Positions 42,275-51,346 of a stretch of DNA of 64,000 nt are shown here, one piece after another. A program made the position numbers and the translations under genes. Positions within the stretch are counted from its first letter, which is position 1. Each line of letters opens with the position of its first letter. Source of the DNA: an uncultured Eubacteriales bacterium (lineage in GTDB: Bacteria; Bacillota; Clostridia; Oscillospirales; Oscillospiraceae); contig UQZR01000003.1 in assembly GCA_900545585.1 (NCBI GenBank), positions 83,093-147,092 on the forward strand. Direction: 5' to 3'. The notes under the pieces were generated by a model. The model saw only the letters and a list, made by a program, of their open reading frames with translations, was not told the origin of the DNA and made no database searches.

Positions 42275-42730
42275 ATGGCCGATACCAAGAACCTCTGCGC
42301 TCAGATCCCCCTGACCCTCCACGACCGGGTATGCACCGAGAAGGATCAGGCGGGCCTGACCACCGCACAGTACATCACCAACCTGCTCACCGAATACTAC
42401 CAGATGAAAGAAAACGGAGGGAACATGAATATGGCTAACAATGGCAGCAGAACGATGGCATTCCAAATTCCGGAGGAACTCTTCCAGCGCATCAAGGAGC
42501 ACCTGGACCGGGAGAGCCTGCGGCTGGGCCGGAAGTACACCCAGCGGGAGTTCGTCCTGGGTCTCATCGAGGAGGCCCTGACCGCCGCCGAGAACACCTG
42601 CCAGCCCCAGGAGGATACCGAGGACACCCAGCAGCCCCAGGGGGACGGCGAGGACGCCCAGCAGCCCCAGGAGGACGGCGAGAACGCCTGCCAGTCCGAT
42701 GAGGACGGGATCACAGAAACGGCAGAATAA
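42275..42730 (+). CDS. small element protein with ribbon-helix-helix-like domains and Gln/Glu-rich tail
   Basis: A 151-residue protein. Two short domains of the kind (QIPLTLHDRVCTEKDQAGLTTAQYITNLL and FQIPEELFQRIKEHLDRESLRLGRKYTQREFVLGLIEEAL) resemble duplicated ribbon-helix-helix or coiled DNA-binding units. The C-terminal 45 residues are an acidic tandem repeat (QPQEDxEDxQ) encoded by 30-36-base DNA repeats at 42595-42700. The function is unknown; a regulatory or partition role is possible. The start is ATG at 42275 after AAAGGAGA. It lies at the left edge of the element. Confidence 0.6.
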   Translation: MADTKNLCAQIPLTLHDRVCTEKDQAGLTTAQYITNLLTEYYQMKENGGNMNMANNGSRTMAFQIPEELFQRIKEHLDRESLRLGRKYTQREFVLGLIEEALTAAENTCQPQEDTEDTQQPQGDGEDAQQPQEDGENACQSDEDGITETAE

Positions 42731-42831
42731 ACGCACAACGTCATCGTGACGAGAGAGGTCCCCAGGGCATCCCGGAGAACCGGGGTGTCCTGGGGGCCTT
42801 TTTCGTTTGGCCGGAGAGGAGGTGAATAATC

Positions 42832-43776
42832 ATGGTCAGACAACAAACTCCCTTCCGCTTTACTGAGCGGGAGATGGACATCGCCAAGGGGACAGACCTG
42901 CCGGACCTGCTCACCCACCTGGGGTATCAGGTACGGCGGGTGGGCAGCTACTACACCACCAGAGAGATGGACAGCCTTCGAATCAAAGAGCGCCGGACCT
43001 GGAGACGATATTCCAACCAGACGGGTGGGGATGCGATCGCCTTCTTACAGGAGTTTTGTGGAAAAGACTTCCGGGAGGCGGTCAACTATTTGCTGGAGTT
43101 CAACGGTCACCGCGCGAGGGCCTCCCCCGTCCCGCACCAGCCGTCCCCAGCAAAAAAGGAACGGCCCGCCTTTGCCCTGCCCAGTGCAGCTCCAGACCAG
43201 CGGCACGTTTTCGCCTACCTTCGGAAACGGGGGATCGCCCCCCAGGTCATCCAGAGCTTCATCCAAGCTGGCCTACTGTATGAGGACGCCGACCACCACA
43301 ACTGCGTGTTTGTGGGCCGGAATGGAGGGGGCCAGCCGGTGTTCGCCAGCAAGCGCGGCACCTATGACCGGAATGGCCCTGGGTTCAAAGGAGATGTTAC
43401 TGGTAGCAATAAGGACATCGCCTTCCGCCTGCCCTGCGACCCTGGCCTGGATCATGTAGCAGTTTTCGAGGCTCCCATCGACCTGATGAGCTTCTGCACC
43501 CTGCACCGGCAGATGCGGAGCAACGCCGTTGCCCTGTGCGGGTTGTACCGGGGGCCGCTGGACAACTACCTGCGGGAAAATCCCCACCTGAAGCAGATCG
43601 TCCTGTGCCTGGACGCGGATGGGCCTGGACAGGAGGCAGCGGAGAAGTTCCTGGACGAGTACACCCAGGAGGGCTATGCCGTGTCCATTCAAATTCCCGC
43701 CCAGGGCAAGGACTGGAACGAGTACCTGCTTCGGCGGAGCAGCGAGGAGAGGAGGCGGAAAAACGGCGAAAGATGA
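42832..43776 (+). CDS. DUF3991/Toprim-domain protein (primase-like)
   Basis: A 314-residue protein typical of the Tn1549 group. The N-terminus has the DUF3991 pattern (TDLPDLLTHLGYQVRRVGSYYTTREMDSLRIKERRTWRRYSNQTGGDAIAFLQEFCGKDFREAVNYLLEF), reminiscent of a degenerate CHC2 primase domain. The C-terminal Toprim-like part has VAVFEAPIDLMSF and LCLDADGPGQEAAEKF. It probably handles single-stranded element DNA after transfer. The start is ATG at 42832 after GAGAGGAGGTGA. Confidence 0.85.
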   Translation: MVRQQTPFRFTEREMDIAKGTDLPDLLTHLGYQVRRVGSYYTTREMDSLRIKERRTWRRYSNQTGGDAIAFLQEFCGKDFREAVNYLLEFNGHRARASPVPHQPSPAKKERPAFALPSAAPDQRHVFAYLRKRGIAPQVIQSFIQAGLLYEDADHHNCVFVGRNGGGQPVFASKRGTYDRNGPGFKGDVTGSNKDIAFRLPCDPGLDHVAVFEAPIDLMSFCTLHRQMRSNAVALCGLYRGPLDNYLRENPHLKQIVLCLDADGPGQEAAEKFLDEYTQEGYAVSIQIPAQGKDWNEYLLRRSSEERRRKNGER

Positions 43777-43818
43777 CCCATGATCCAGGCTAAACATTAC
43801 AAAAACGGAGGAAAGACA

Positions 43819-44736
43819 ATGAAACGCATTGTAACCACACTGTGCGCGCTGGCCGTTATCATGGTCGGGAGCATCCCTGCCATGGCTGCGGAGGAGCCCC
43901 CGCGCCAAGACGCTAGCTACTACCCCATCTCTGTGGATGAGTACACCTACGGGGAACTGGAGGAACCTCGGATCAACAAGGTCTACCAGCTGTCCCTTTC
44001 GGATGACCCCAGCCTCATCCCCACCGAGGACTTTGAGCGGGACGGCCTATGGTTCACTTTGCTGGACATGACTCGAAAAAATGAGGTGGGCGTGGATACC
44101 CAGCCCTACACCGAGACGGTCACCCGGCCCAGCAAGACCAACGACATGGCCCAGGTCCTCCAGGCGCTGGAGGCAGAGATGGAGGTCACCACGGCGGAGG
44201 GCTACGCCGGCACCCTGCACCTGGACCACACCAGCGTCCAGGTCAAGACGGACGGCTACGCCACCAAGACCAACAACCTCTCCGCCACCCGTAGCTACCC
44301 CAATCTCTCGGATGCAGATGTATCCCTCGTCCCCAAGAGCATCGAGGACAAGGGCAAGACCCTCACCCTGGCTGATGTCCAGTGGAGCGAGGCGCAGTAT
44401 TCAGACGGCGCGGGCGGCACCGTGACCCGCTACACCGCCACCGCCAGCTACACTGGCACCAGCACCAGCCGATATGCCACCGGCTACACCGTGACGGCCA
44501 ACTACACCGGCGAGGTGGCCAAGACCGGCTGTGACATGGTGACCTACACCGCCATCTTCGGCAGCACCGAGGCCCCGGAGGAGGTGCCGATGGCGGAGGG
44601 GGCTCCCGGAGCAGAGACCCCGTCCCAGGGCGTGGACCTGTCCGCGCTGAAACAGCCCCTGCTGGCAGGCGGCGTGATCCTCGCTCTGGCGGTGGGCGGG
44701 GTGGTCGCCTTTAAGAAGATCAAGGAGAGGAGATGA
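43819..44736 (+). CDS. exported, membrane-anchored element protein
   Basis: A 305-residue protein with a signal peptide (KRIVTTLCALAVIMVGSIPAMA), a Thr/Ser/Tyr-rich extracellular region (repeated YTATASYTGTST, YTVTANYTGEV) and a C-terminal membrane helix with basic end (PLLAGGVILALAVGGVVAFKKIKERR). It resembles surface proteins encoded beside sortases in CTn elements, although no LPxTG box is visible. It may take part in mating-pair contact. The gene is followed after 4 bases by the sortase gene, so the two are co-translated. Confidence 0.65.
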   Translation: MKRIVTTLCALAVIMVGSIPAMAAEEPPRQDASYYPISVDEYTYGELEEPRINKVYQLSLSDDPSLIPTEDFERDGLWFTLLDMTRKNEVGVDTQPYTETVTRPSKTNDMAQVLQALEAEMEVTTAEGYAGTLHLDHTSVQVKTDGYATKTNNLSATRSYPNLSDADVSLVPKSIEDKGKTLTLADVQWSEAQYSDGAGGTVTRYTATASYTGTSTSRYATGYTVTANYTGEVAKTGCDMVTYTAIFGSTEAPEEVPMAEGAPGAETPSQGVDLSALKQPLLAGGVILALAVGGVVAFKKIKERR

Positions 44737-44740
44737 CCGC

Positions 44741-45514
44741 TTGAAACTGTGCGCACTTCTGCTGGCTGCCATGCTCTGCACCCTCTGCGTAGGGCAGGCC
44801 AGTGCACTGGAATACACCATGAACGCCCCGGACGATTATTTGTTCGGTAGGCCCACCTCGGATGACACCATCTATGAGTGGGAAAACCCCAATGTGGATC
44901 GGAGCAAGAACACCGCCCTGATCCCGCCCACCTTTGGGAGCCCCACCAGCTATCTTCCCGGCACAGGAACTCCCCTGACACCCAATCTCATTCCCGGTGC
45001 GCTGACAGGCGGAGGGCTGGTCACCCAAACGGGAGGCGTGACCTATCCAACCGTAGGGGGCAGTCCCGGTGGAAACAGTGGGGCCGGATCAGCTGCCACG
45101 GGTTGGACGGATGTGACCGGCGACCTCTACTACTCCGGCGGCCACCTGGGTACCCTCAAAATCCCCGCCATCGGCCTGTCCACCAAGGTGTACCAGGGTA
45201 CGGGCAGCTCCGTCCTGGCGAAAGGGGCGGGCCACTTCCTGGATACCAGCATCTGGGCCGGCAACGTGTGCATCGCGGGACACAACCGGGGCGTGAGAGA
45301 TGACTTTGGTGACCTCCACACGCTGGAGCCGGGAGATACCGTCACCTGGACCACCAAGCTGGGGACCCGCACCTATGAGGTGGTCAGCGTCCAGAAGGTG
45401 CTGGAAACGGATACCTCCGGCACCACCGCCACCAGCGATGACCGTCTGACCCTCTACACCTGTGTCCGGGACCAGCGGGAGTACCGCTGGTGCGTCACCG
45501 CAGTAGCCAAGTAA
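44741..45514 (+). CDS. class D-like sortase
   Basis: A 257-residue sortase. It has an N-terminal signal/anchor (KLCALLLAAMLCTLCVGQASA), a Pro/Gly/Thr linker, and a sortase barrel from LGTLKIPAIGLSTKVYQGTG. The catalytic His is in NVCIAGHNRGVRDDFG, and the Cys and Arg are in DRLTLYTCVRDQREYRWCV. It joins surface proteins to the wall or builds pili, probably acting on the element's own surface proteins. The start is TTG at 44741 behind AAGGAGAGGAG. Confidence 0.87.
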   Translation: MKLCALLLAAMLCTLCVGQASALEYTMNAPDDYLFGRPTSDDTIYEWENPNVDRSKNTALIPPTFGSPTSYLPGTGTPLTPNLIPGALTGGGLVTQTGGVTYPTVGGSPGGNSGAGSAATGWTDVTGDLYYSGGHLGTLKIPAIGLSTKVYQGTGSSVLAKGAGHFLDTSIWAGNVCIAGHNRGVRDDFGDLHTLEPGDTVTWTTKLGTRTYEVVSVQKVLETDTSGTTATSDDRLTLYTCVRDQREYRWCVTAVAK

Positions 45515-45627
45515 ACCTGTCTGCCATTTTTGCGGGCTGTGTGTCGATTGGCTTCGACTTCCGCCAGGGTTTGTGATATGGTTCGTGTTGCAAGACCCCA
45601 ACCATATTCGAACAGGAGGAATCGAGA

Positions 45628-46209
45628 ATGAAACAGAGAAACCTGGCATCCCTGCTCCTGGCCGGAGCCATGACCGCGGCCCTGCTGACGGGTCCCGCTC
45701 AGGCAGCGGAGTCCCCCAGCCCCCAGGAGATCGCCGCCACCCGCCTGCAGGCCGAGGGCCTGATGAATGGAGACGAACACGGCGACCTGCACCTGGACAA
45801 GGGGTTGACCCGGGCGGAGCTGGCCTGCCTGATCAGCCCCATCGTCCTCAACCCAGAGCACGTGGCCTGGGAACGAGACTACTACGCCAAGCTGTGTACC
45901 ACCAACTTCTCCGATGTACCGGAGTGGGCGCAGGTGGCGGTGGGCGTGTGCGCCTCTATGGGCGTGGTGGCCGGATATGGGGACGGACGGTTTGGCTCCG
46001 ACGACCCGGTCAGCCCGCAGATGGCCTGCACCATCATGCTCCGATACCTGGAACGAGACGGCTGGACTTACGTTACCGCCTGCGGCAAGGCGGTGGAACT
46101 GGGACTTGCCCAGGCGGAGACGCTGGAGGGAGAGACCATCACCCGTGGAGACATGGCCCTCCTGCTCACCGGCTCCCTGGACTATCTGGCGTACCTGCAA
46201 ACCCTATAA
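45628..46209 (+). CDS. SLH-domain exported protein
   Basis: A 193-residue secreted protein with a signal peptide (KQRNLASLLLAGAMTAALLTGPAQA) and two to three S-layer-homology-like repeats (LMNGDEHGDLHLDKGLTRAELACLI, NFSDVPEWAQVAVGVCASMGVVAGYGDGRFGSDDPVSPQMACTIMLR). SLH domains hold proteins to wall polymers. It has no other domain, so it may be a surface adaptor. It starts at ATG 45628 after AACAGGAGG and ends before a strong terminator. Confidence 0.82.
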   Translation: MKQRNLASLLLAGAMTAALLTGPAQAAESPSPQEIAATRLQAEGLMNGDEHGDLHLDKGLTRAELACLISPIVLNPEHVAWERDYYAKLCTTNFSDVPEWAQVAVGVCASMGVVAGYGDGRFGSDDPVSPQMACTIMLRYLERDGWTYVTACGKAVELGLAQAETLEGETITRGDMALLLTGSLDYLAYLQTL

Positions 46210-46220
46210 ACATCAGACGA

Positions 46221-46265
46221 GGCGGCCCCCGGCACAAAACTGTGCCGGGGGCCGCTATTTTTGTG
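46221..46265 (+). terminator. terminator after the SLH gene
   Basis: A 15-bp stem (GCGGCCCCCGGCACA) with an AAAC loop, followed by a short T-rich tail. Confidence 0.8.
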
Positions 46266-46287
46266 TACAAGGAGGAATTTGGCCAAA

Positions 46288-47064
46288 ATGAAAAAACGTT
46301 TATTGTCGCTGTTCTTGGCCTTTGTCACACTCCTGGGCATCCTTCCCACCGCTGCCCTTGCAGCTAACACGGAGGAAGAAGCACTGGGCGAGGTGGATAT
46401 CTATAACGGCGGCTATGAGCTGTCATACCTGACCATCAATGGCCGGATCAGGACTCAGGACTATACCTATTTCAACTATGTGGACGCTAAGGGGCAGAAA
46501 AAAGAGGTACCAGCCTATTGCGTCAACCCCAATATCAAGGGCGTCCCGCAGACCGTGGGCGTGGGTGAGAGCATCAAGTATCTTGCCAATGAACGATCCA
46601 GCGATCCCAAGGTGGTAGGCATCATCTCCAACGGCTACCCCCACCGCAGTTTGGGGGAATTGAAGCTGGACAACAAGTACCAAGCCTACTACGCTACCAA
46701 AATGGCGCTTTGGTGCTACCTGCTCCCCAACTGGAACATCGCAAATTTGAAGGTAGCCCCCGGCTTAACTGGCTCTGAGTTGGACATCGGCAACCGCATC
46801 CTGGCGGCGGCCAAGGATATCTACAAGCGGGGCACCACCTACAATTATATGCTGGAACCCCGGATGACGGCCACCCCGGATAAATCTGCTGCCTACTCTG
46901 TCACTGTGGACGGCAAGCAGTACAAACAGCAGGTATTCACCATCTGGAGCGAAACATGGGTGTATGACTACGATAGGGTCATGGTCCTCACAGCAGCCAA
47001 AGAAACGACGCCCCAGCACAAGCCCCCCCATCCACACAAATACAGACGTGGTGTGGAACGGTGA
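46288..47064 (+). pseudogene. truncated thioester-domain surface adhesin
   Basis: 258 codons: a signal peptide (KKRLLSLFLAFVTLLGILPTAALA) and then a thioester-type domain (YCVNPNIKGVPQTVGVGESIKYL with the Cys, and QAYYATKMALWCYLLPNWNIANL with the partner Gln region), as in Cys-Gln thioester adhesins of CTn elements. Full relatives continue for hundreds of residues with Cna-B repeats and an LPxTG end. Here the frame leaves the family after VMVLTAAKETTP and ends in a basic, proline/histidine-rich tail, so the rest appears deleted. With no anchor it would be released. Confidence 0.65.
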
Positions 47065-47078
47065 ACACGGAGGAGCCT

Positions 47079-47444
47079 ATGACCAATTACGACCTGACCA
47101 GCATAGGCGCTGTTTCTGCCTCCGCAAAGCTGGCACATATTCGCGCCAATCAGGAGCCGGATCAGAGCAGCTATAACGCCGCATGGCTCCATGGCTACGC
47201 AGACGCCCTGACCAATGTGGCAGATGCCCTGGAACACCAGAAGGAACTTATGGACTCTATCATTGGCTGCATGGGCGAGCAGTATGACAGCGCAGAATTA
47301 TACGACATTCTCCATAATGCCCTGGCAATGTCCGACGAGGATATCCTGTCTTTGGGTTTTGACCTGCCCCAGTGCCATGAGTATGACGCGGAGATATCCC
47401 CAAAAAGACCAAAAGGAAGGAAATTTGCATTCTATGAGAGATAA
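47079..47444 (+). CDS. hypothetical element protein
   Basis: A 121-residue soluble protein of no recognised family. It contains AAWLHGYADALTNVADALEHQKELMDSIIGCMGEQYDSAELYDILHNALAMSDEDIL, which is mostly helical. It starts at ATG 47079 behind CGGAGG, immediately after the adhesin remnant, and its end overlaps metK by 11 bases, which suggests co-translation with the metK module. Confidence 0.6.
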   Translation: MTNYDLTSIGAVSASAKLAHIRANQEPDQSSYNAAWLHGYADALTNVADALEHQKELMDSIIGCMGEQYDSAELYDILHNALAMSDEDILSLGFDLPQCHEYDAEISPKRPKGRKFAFYER

Positions 47445-48585
47445 ATACATCCTGACCGCTGAGTCGGTCACCGAAGGGCATCCGGACAAGCTGTGTGACA
47501 CCATTGCAGATGCTGTTCTGGATGCCTGCCTGCTCCATGACCCCAGCGCCCATGTGGCCTGCGAAGTCATGGCCACAGCTGGCAAGCTCATCGTGGCAGG
47601 TGAGATCACCGCCACGGAGTTGCCGGATATCCCCGCCATCGCCTGCAGCACAACCTGTAAAGCGGGATACCCCAGTCTGGACTATGAGGTGGAAGTCATC
47701 ACCCGTGACCAGAGTCCCGATATCGCCGGGGCTGTTTCCCAGAAGGACCAGCTTGGCGCAGGCGATCAGGGCATCATGTACGGTTATGCCTGTTCGGAGA
47801 CGGAGGAACTGCTCCCCCTGCCCGTTGTCCTGGCCAATCGGCTGACCTGTCTGCTGAGCCACGTCCGCAGGACCGGGCGCATCCAGGGGTTGGGGCCGGA
47901 CGGCAAAGCACAGGTATCTGTGGAGTATGTGTTCGGCCAGCCCAGCCGGATTACCAGTGTGGTGGTCTCCTGCCAGCATGATCCTGATAAGGATATGGAG
48001 ATACTACGCCGGGAGATCCAGACGGAGGTTATCCAGCCTGCCCTGCGGAAACTGCCCCCAGATGAAGGAACAGAGATCCTCATCAACCCCTCCGGGCGCT
48101 TTGTGCTGGGCGGCTTTGAGGCGGATACTGGGCTGACGGGGCGCAAGCTCATGGTGGACACCTATGGCGGTCTTGCGCCTCATGGCGGAGGGGCACTGTC
48201 TGGGAAGGACGGGAGCAAGGTGGACCGCAGCGGGACCTATATGGCCAGATACATCGCAAAGAACATCGTAGCGGCAGGTCTGGCAGAGAAGTGTACAGTC
48301 AGCTTGGCCTATGCCATCGGCAAAGCTGATCCAGTCGCCGTGGATATCGATACCCATGGCAGTGGTGAGTACGGGGACGATGTACTGGTGCAGGCGGTGC
48401 GGCAGGTGTTTGAACTGACGCCTGCTGGGATGATCCGCACACTGGGGCTGGATAAGCCCATCTTCGCCCAGTTTTGTAATTATGGGCACTTCACCCATCA
48501 GGATGCGCCCTGGGAGCAATGTGACCGTGCGGACCTGCTGTGGAACGTGTGCAGAGTCAAGGAAGCAGGTGTCTCCAGCCGGTGA
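47434..48585 (+). CDS. metK: S-adenosylmethionine synthetase (element-borne)
   Basis: A 383-residue methionine adenosyltransferase that makes SAM from methionine and ATP. Diagnostic motifs are present: ESVTEGHPDKLCDTIADAVLDACL, GAGDQGIMYGYA, GGLAPHGGGALSGKDGSKVDRSGTYMARYIAKNIV and the late IGKADPVAVDIDTHGSG. It should be active. A second metK on a mobile element, upstream of a DNA methyltransferase, may supply SAM locally. The end overlaps the next gene by four bases (GTGA). Confidence 0.9.
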   Translation: MRDKYILTAESVTEGHPDKLCDTIADAVLDACLLHDPSAHVACEVMATAGKLIVAGEITATELPDIPAIACSTTCKAGYPSLDYEVEVITRDQSPDIAGAVSQKDQLGAGDQGIMYGYACSETEELLPLPVVLANRLTCLLSHVRRTGRIQGLGPDGKAQVSVEYVFGQPSRITSVVVSCQHDPDKDMEILRREIQTEVIQPALRKLPPDEGTEILINPSGRFVLGGFEADTGLTGRKLMVDTYGGLAPHGGGALSGKDGSKVDRSGTYMARYIAKNIVAAGLAEKCTVSLAYAIGKADPVAVDIDTHGSGEYGDDVLVQAVRQVFELTPAGMIRTLGLDKPIFAQFCNYGHFTHQDAPWEQCDRADLLWNVCRVKEAGVSSR

Positions 48586-49328
48586 GATATGTTGCTTCCT
48601 GCTCCTTTGGCAAGGACAGTCTTGCCACTATCTTACTGGCCAGGAAGCATGGAGAGCCGCTGGATGAGGCGGTCTACTGCGAAGTCATGTTCGACAAGAC
48701 GATTTCAGGCGAAGTCCCGGAGCACCGGGATTTTATTTACACCAAAGGTATCCCCGCCCTGGAGAAGATGGGCATTAAGGTCACCATCCTTCGCTCAGAA
48801 AAAACCTATGTGGATCTGTTCACCGGGCGTGTGACCCGTGGACCGAAAAAAGGGATGGTACGCTCCTTCCCAGTGTGTGGGAAGTGCTATGTCCAGCGGG
48901 ACTGCAAGCTGCGGCCCATTGAGCGATACCGGAAAACACTTCCCCCGGATACCGTTCAATACATTGGTATCGCTAAAGATGAGCAAGCGCGGCTGCTGCG
49001 GCTGGGCGGAGGCCAAAAGATCTCCTTGCTGGAGAAATATGATTTCACCGAACAGGACGCCAAGGAGCTCTGCCAAACGGCAGGGCTCCTTTCGCCTGTC
49101 TATGAATTCACAGACAGGGGCGGCTGCTGGTTCTGCCCCAATGCCAAGCAGAAAGAACTGCGGCACCTCTACGACCATCACCCGGATCTGTGGAATAGGA
49201 TGCTGGAATTGCAGGCTATACCGGGGAAAGTATCCGAAAAATTTGACCGCAAGCGGCGCTTTTCCGATATTGACGCACTGTTCCGTCAGGAGGATGCCTG
49301 CAATGAGGCAGCCGGAAAGGCAGCATAA
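48582..49328 (+). CDS. PP-loop phosphoadenosine-phosphosulfate-reductase-family protein
   Basis: A 248-residue N-type ATP pyrophosphatase. The PP-loop is CSFGKDSLATILLA near the N-terminus. Cysteine pairs VCGKCYVQRDCK and GGCWFCPNAKQ follow and could hold a metal or cluster. Relatives include PAPS reductase, and DndC of phosphorothioate DNA modification is a member of the same superfamily. I prefer GTG at 48582, overlapping the metK stop, because it gives the family start VRYVASCSFGKDS; an earlier GTG at 48540 adds 14 unrelated residues. The role on the element is unknown. Confidence 0.8.
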   Translation: MRYVASCSFGKDSLATILLARKHGEPLDEAVYCEVMFDKTISGEVPEHRDFIYTKGIPALEKMGIKVTILRSEKTYVDLFTGRVTRGPKKGMVRSFPVCGKCYVQRDCKLRPIERYRKTLPPDTVQYIGIAKDEQARLLRLGGGQKISLLEKYDFTEQDAKELCQTAGLLSPVYEFTDRGGCWFCPNAKQKELRHLYDHHPDLWNRMLELQAIPGKVSEKFDRKRRFSDIDALFRQEDACNEAAGKAA

Positions 49329-49347
49329 CAGAAAAGGAGTGAGAGAA

Positions 49348-49971
49348 ACGAGCAACCAGAAGTATGAGATCACGGACATTGCCCATGAAAAATACCCCTT
49401 CCTCCACCGTATCCGCGCTCTGCGGGACATTAGGCCGGACATCAAAGCTGGGGATCTGGGCGGCTTTGTAGAGAGCGAGAGCAACCTCTCCACTGAACTG
49501 GAGGACAATGCATGGATCTATGACGACGCCGTTGTCTGCAATAACGGCTACGCGGATCGGGGCGCTGTTCTTCGAAATGAGGCGATCGTGTGCGGCGACG
49601 GCTATATTTCCCATGGGGCTGTCGTGAGTGGACACAGCCGGGTTGAGGACAGCGCCTATGTGCGCGGCGCTGTCCTCAACGGCCACGCCCGGGCTTCCGG
49701 ATGCGCTGTCGTGCGCTGTTCCCGGGAGAGCGGTCACCCCCCGATCCTCTCAGGCCACTGTGCAGTCTACGGGAACGTGTCTGGTGATGTGCGGCTGACC
49801 GGGAGCACAGTGATCATCAGCGGTGAGGAGATCTATAACGACACTCTGGACACCCTGGTCATCAGCGGCCAGAATCGTTCTGTTATCCGCCATCCCGCCA
49901 GGGATGAACTGGCGCCCCAGATACCGGAGCCGCAGCAGGAAAAGAAACAGCGAAAAGAGGTGGAGCGGTGA
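49348..49971 (+). CDS. hexapeptide-like/polymer-forming repeat protein
   Basis: About 207 residues. The N-terminus reads SNQKYEITDIAHEKYPFLHRIRALRDIR. A left-handed beta-helix-like array follows with short imperfect repeats (AGDLGGFVESESNLS, AWIYDDAVVCNNGYADRGAVLRNEAIVCGDGYISHGAVVSGHSRVEDSAYVRGAVLNGHARASGCAVV). There is no ATG at the position predicted by the ribosome site: AAGGAG (49335-49340) points to ACG at 49348, and the only other in-frame start is GTG 49339, which overlaps the site. The protein is typical of CTn-type accessory regions and its function is unknown. Confidence 0.65.
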   Translation, partial: TSNQKYEITDIAHEKYPFLHRIRALRDIRPDIKAGDLGGFVESESNLSTELEDNAWIYDDAVVCNNGYADRGAVLRNEAIVCGDGYISHGAVVSGHSRVEDSAYVRGAVLNGHARASGCAVVRCSRESGHPPILSGHCAVYGNVSGDVRLTGSTVIISGEEIYNDTLDTLVISGQNRSVIRHPARDELAPQIPEPQQEKKQRKEVER

Positions 49972-50741
49972 GCAACTTCTTTGAACAGGAGCTGTGGTAT
50001 CTGTTCGGCGATGAGCAGGTCATCGACACTCCTTACTGTTCCGGACAGAGCTGTTACGGGACACTGGACAGGGATCTGCGGGTACGGATACAGTTTATCT
50101 CCACCCACATTTCCGGCCAGTACGATGCTCTGAAGCTGACTGTTCTGAACCGCATCAATGGGCCGGTGGACATCCAGGTACTGAAACTGGGGGATATTCT
50201 GGGCAAAAAGCCCATTCCCGGCAACCCCAATTTCCGGGAAGGTGTGGCTCCCCACATCTGGGATAACTATGGGAAATTCGAGTGGTACGCATATCGCCCC
50301 ACAGAGGCCGACTATGAGACAGTCCGGCAGGCTGTGGGCCGTTATCTGGATGTGTTTCGGGACCGGACTCTGGAGCGGACCAGAAATGGCCCCAAACTGG
50401 TGTACATCTGTGCCCCGCTCCGGGGTGACGTGGAGCAGAACATAACCTTCGCAAAGGAGAAAGCGCGGGAGGTGTTTCAGGCCGGGGACATCCCGATCTG
50501 TCCCCACCTCATGTTCCCGCCCTTCGCGGACCCGGATGACCCCGTGCAGGACCAGGCGGCGCGGGAGATGGGCCTGCGGCTGGTGGAGCACTGTCAGCAG
50601 GTCAATGTGTACGGCCCTGTCCGTACACCGGGGATGCTGGCGGAGATCCGCAGGGCGGAAGAGCTTCGTATTCCGGTCAAGGCAGACCAGCCGGGGCTCC
50701 AAAAGACAAAGGGCCGTCCCAGGCGCGGCCAGAGCAGATAG
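49968..50741 (+). CDS. element protein with DUF4406/nucleoside-deoxyribosyltransferase-like domain
   Basis: A 257-residue protein. The N-terminal ~130 residues are unassigned (LWYLFGDEQVIDTPYCSG, DIQVLKLGDILGKKPIPGNPNFREGVAPHIWDNYG). The C-terminal ~120 residues (KLVYICAPLRGDVEQNITFAKEKAREVFQAGDIPICPHLMFPPFADPDD) resemble the DUF4406/DUF7768 family related to nucleoside 2-deoxyribosyltransferases. The chemistry is unproven. It starts with GTG overlapping the previous stop (GTGA). Confidence 0.65.
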   Translation: MSNFFEQELWYLFGDEQVIDTPYCSGQSCYGTLDRDLRVRIQFISTHISGQYDALKLTVLNRINGPVDIQVLKLGDILGKKPIPGNPNFREGVAPHIWDNYGKFEWYAYRPTEADYETVRQAVGRYLDVFRDRTLERTRNGPKLVYICAPLRGDVEQNITFAKEKAREVFQAGDIPICPHLMFPPFADPDDPVQDQAAREMGLRLVEHCQQVNVYGPVRTPGMLAEIRRAEELRIPVKADQPGLQKTKGRPRRGQSR

Positions 50742-50749
50742 GAGGACAC

Positions 50750-51346
50750 ATGGCAGAGATCAAGACAGTCACCATCGACGAGCTGTGTCAGATGAACGAT
50801 CAGGAGGGTCTCATCCTCCAGGGCTGCGGCGGCGATCTCCAGGAGTGGGTGGACGGTATCAATGAGCTGCTCACTCAGGGCGGTATCCTGCAGGCCGGCA
50901 GCGCATGGAAAGCCGAGGCTGTGCGGGTATTCCAGCACGATGGCCTGACAAACCTGCTGTTTCCCTTTGACGGTGTTCAGTTAGATGTGGGAAAGCTGGC
51001 TATATGGCGGCTCCAGACCCATGCACAGTTCGGCGGCACATGGCTCAGCGACTATGTCCCCAACCGACTGGGCGGGTTTGTCCAGGAGCAACGGCCCCAA
51101 CGCCCCAAAATGGAACTGCTGGGCCAGGACGGAAACATCTTCGCCATCCTGGGCCGGGCCTCTGCCCTGCTGAAGCGGGCCGGGATGAAGGACCAGGCGG
51201 ACGAGATGTTCCAGCGGGTGACCGCCAGCGGCAGCTATGAGCAGGCGCTGAATATCATCAGCGAGTATGTGGAGACGGAGCTGACACCGCCTCCCATCCA
51301 CCAGAAATCCAATAAAAAGAAAGCGAGAGATGCCCATGAGCGATAA
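50750..51346 (+). CDS. hypothetical element protein
   Basis: A 198-residue protein of no named family. The C-terminal segment QDGNIFAILGRASALLKRAGMKDQADEMFQRVTASGSYEQALNIISEYVE recurs in CTn-type elements and is helical. The end is Lys-rich. The start is ATG at 50750 after GGAGG, 8 bases from the previous stop, and it overlaps the methyltransferase gene by 11 bases. Confidence 0.6.
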   Translation: MAEIKTVTIDELCQMNDQEGLILQGCGGDLQEWVDGINELLTQGGILQAGSAWKAEAVRVFQHDGLTNLLFPFDGVQLDVGKLAIWRLQTHAQFGGTWLSDYVPNRLGGFVQEQRPQRPKMELLGQDGNIFAILGRASALLKRAGMKDQADEMFQRVTASGSYEQALNIISEYVETELTPPPIHQKSNKKKARDAHER

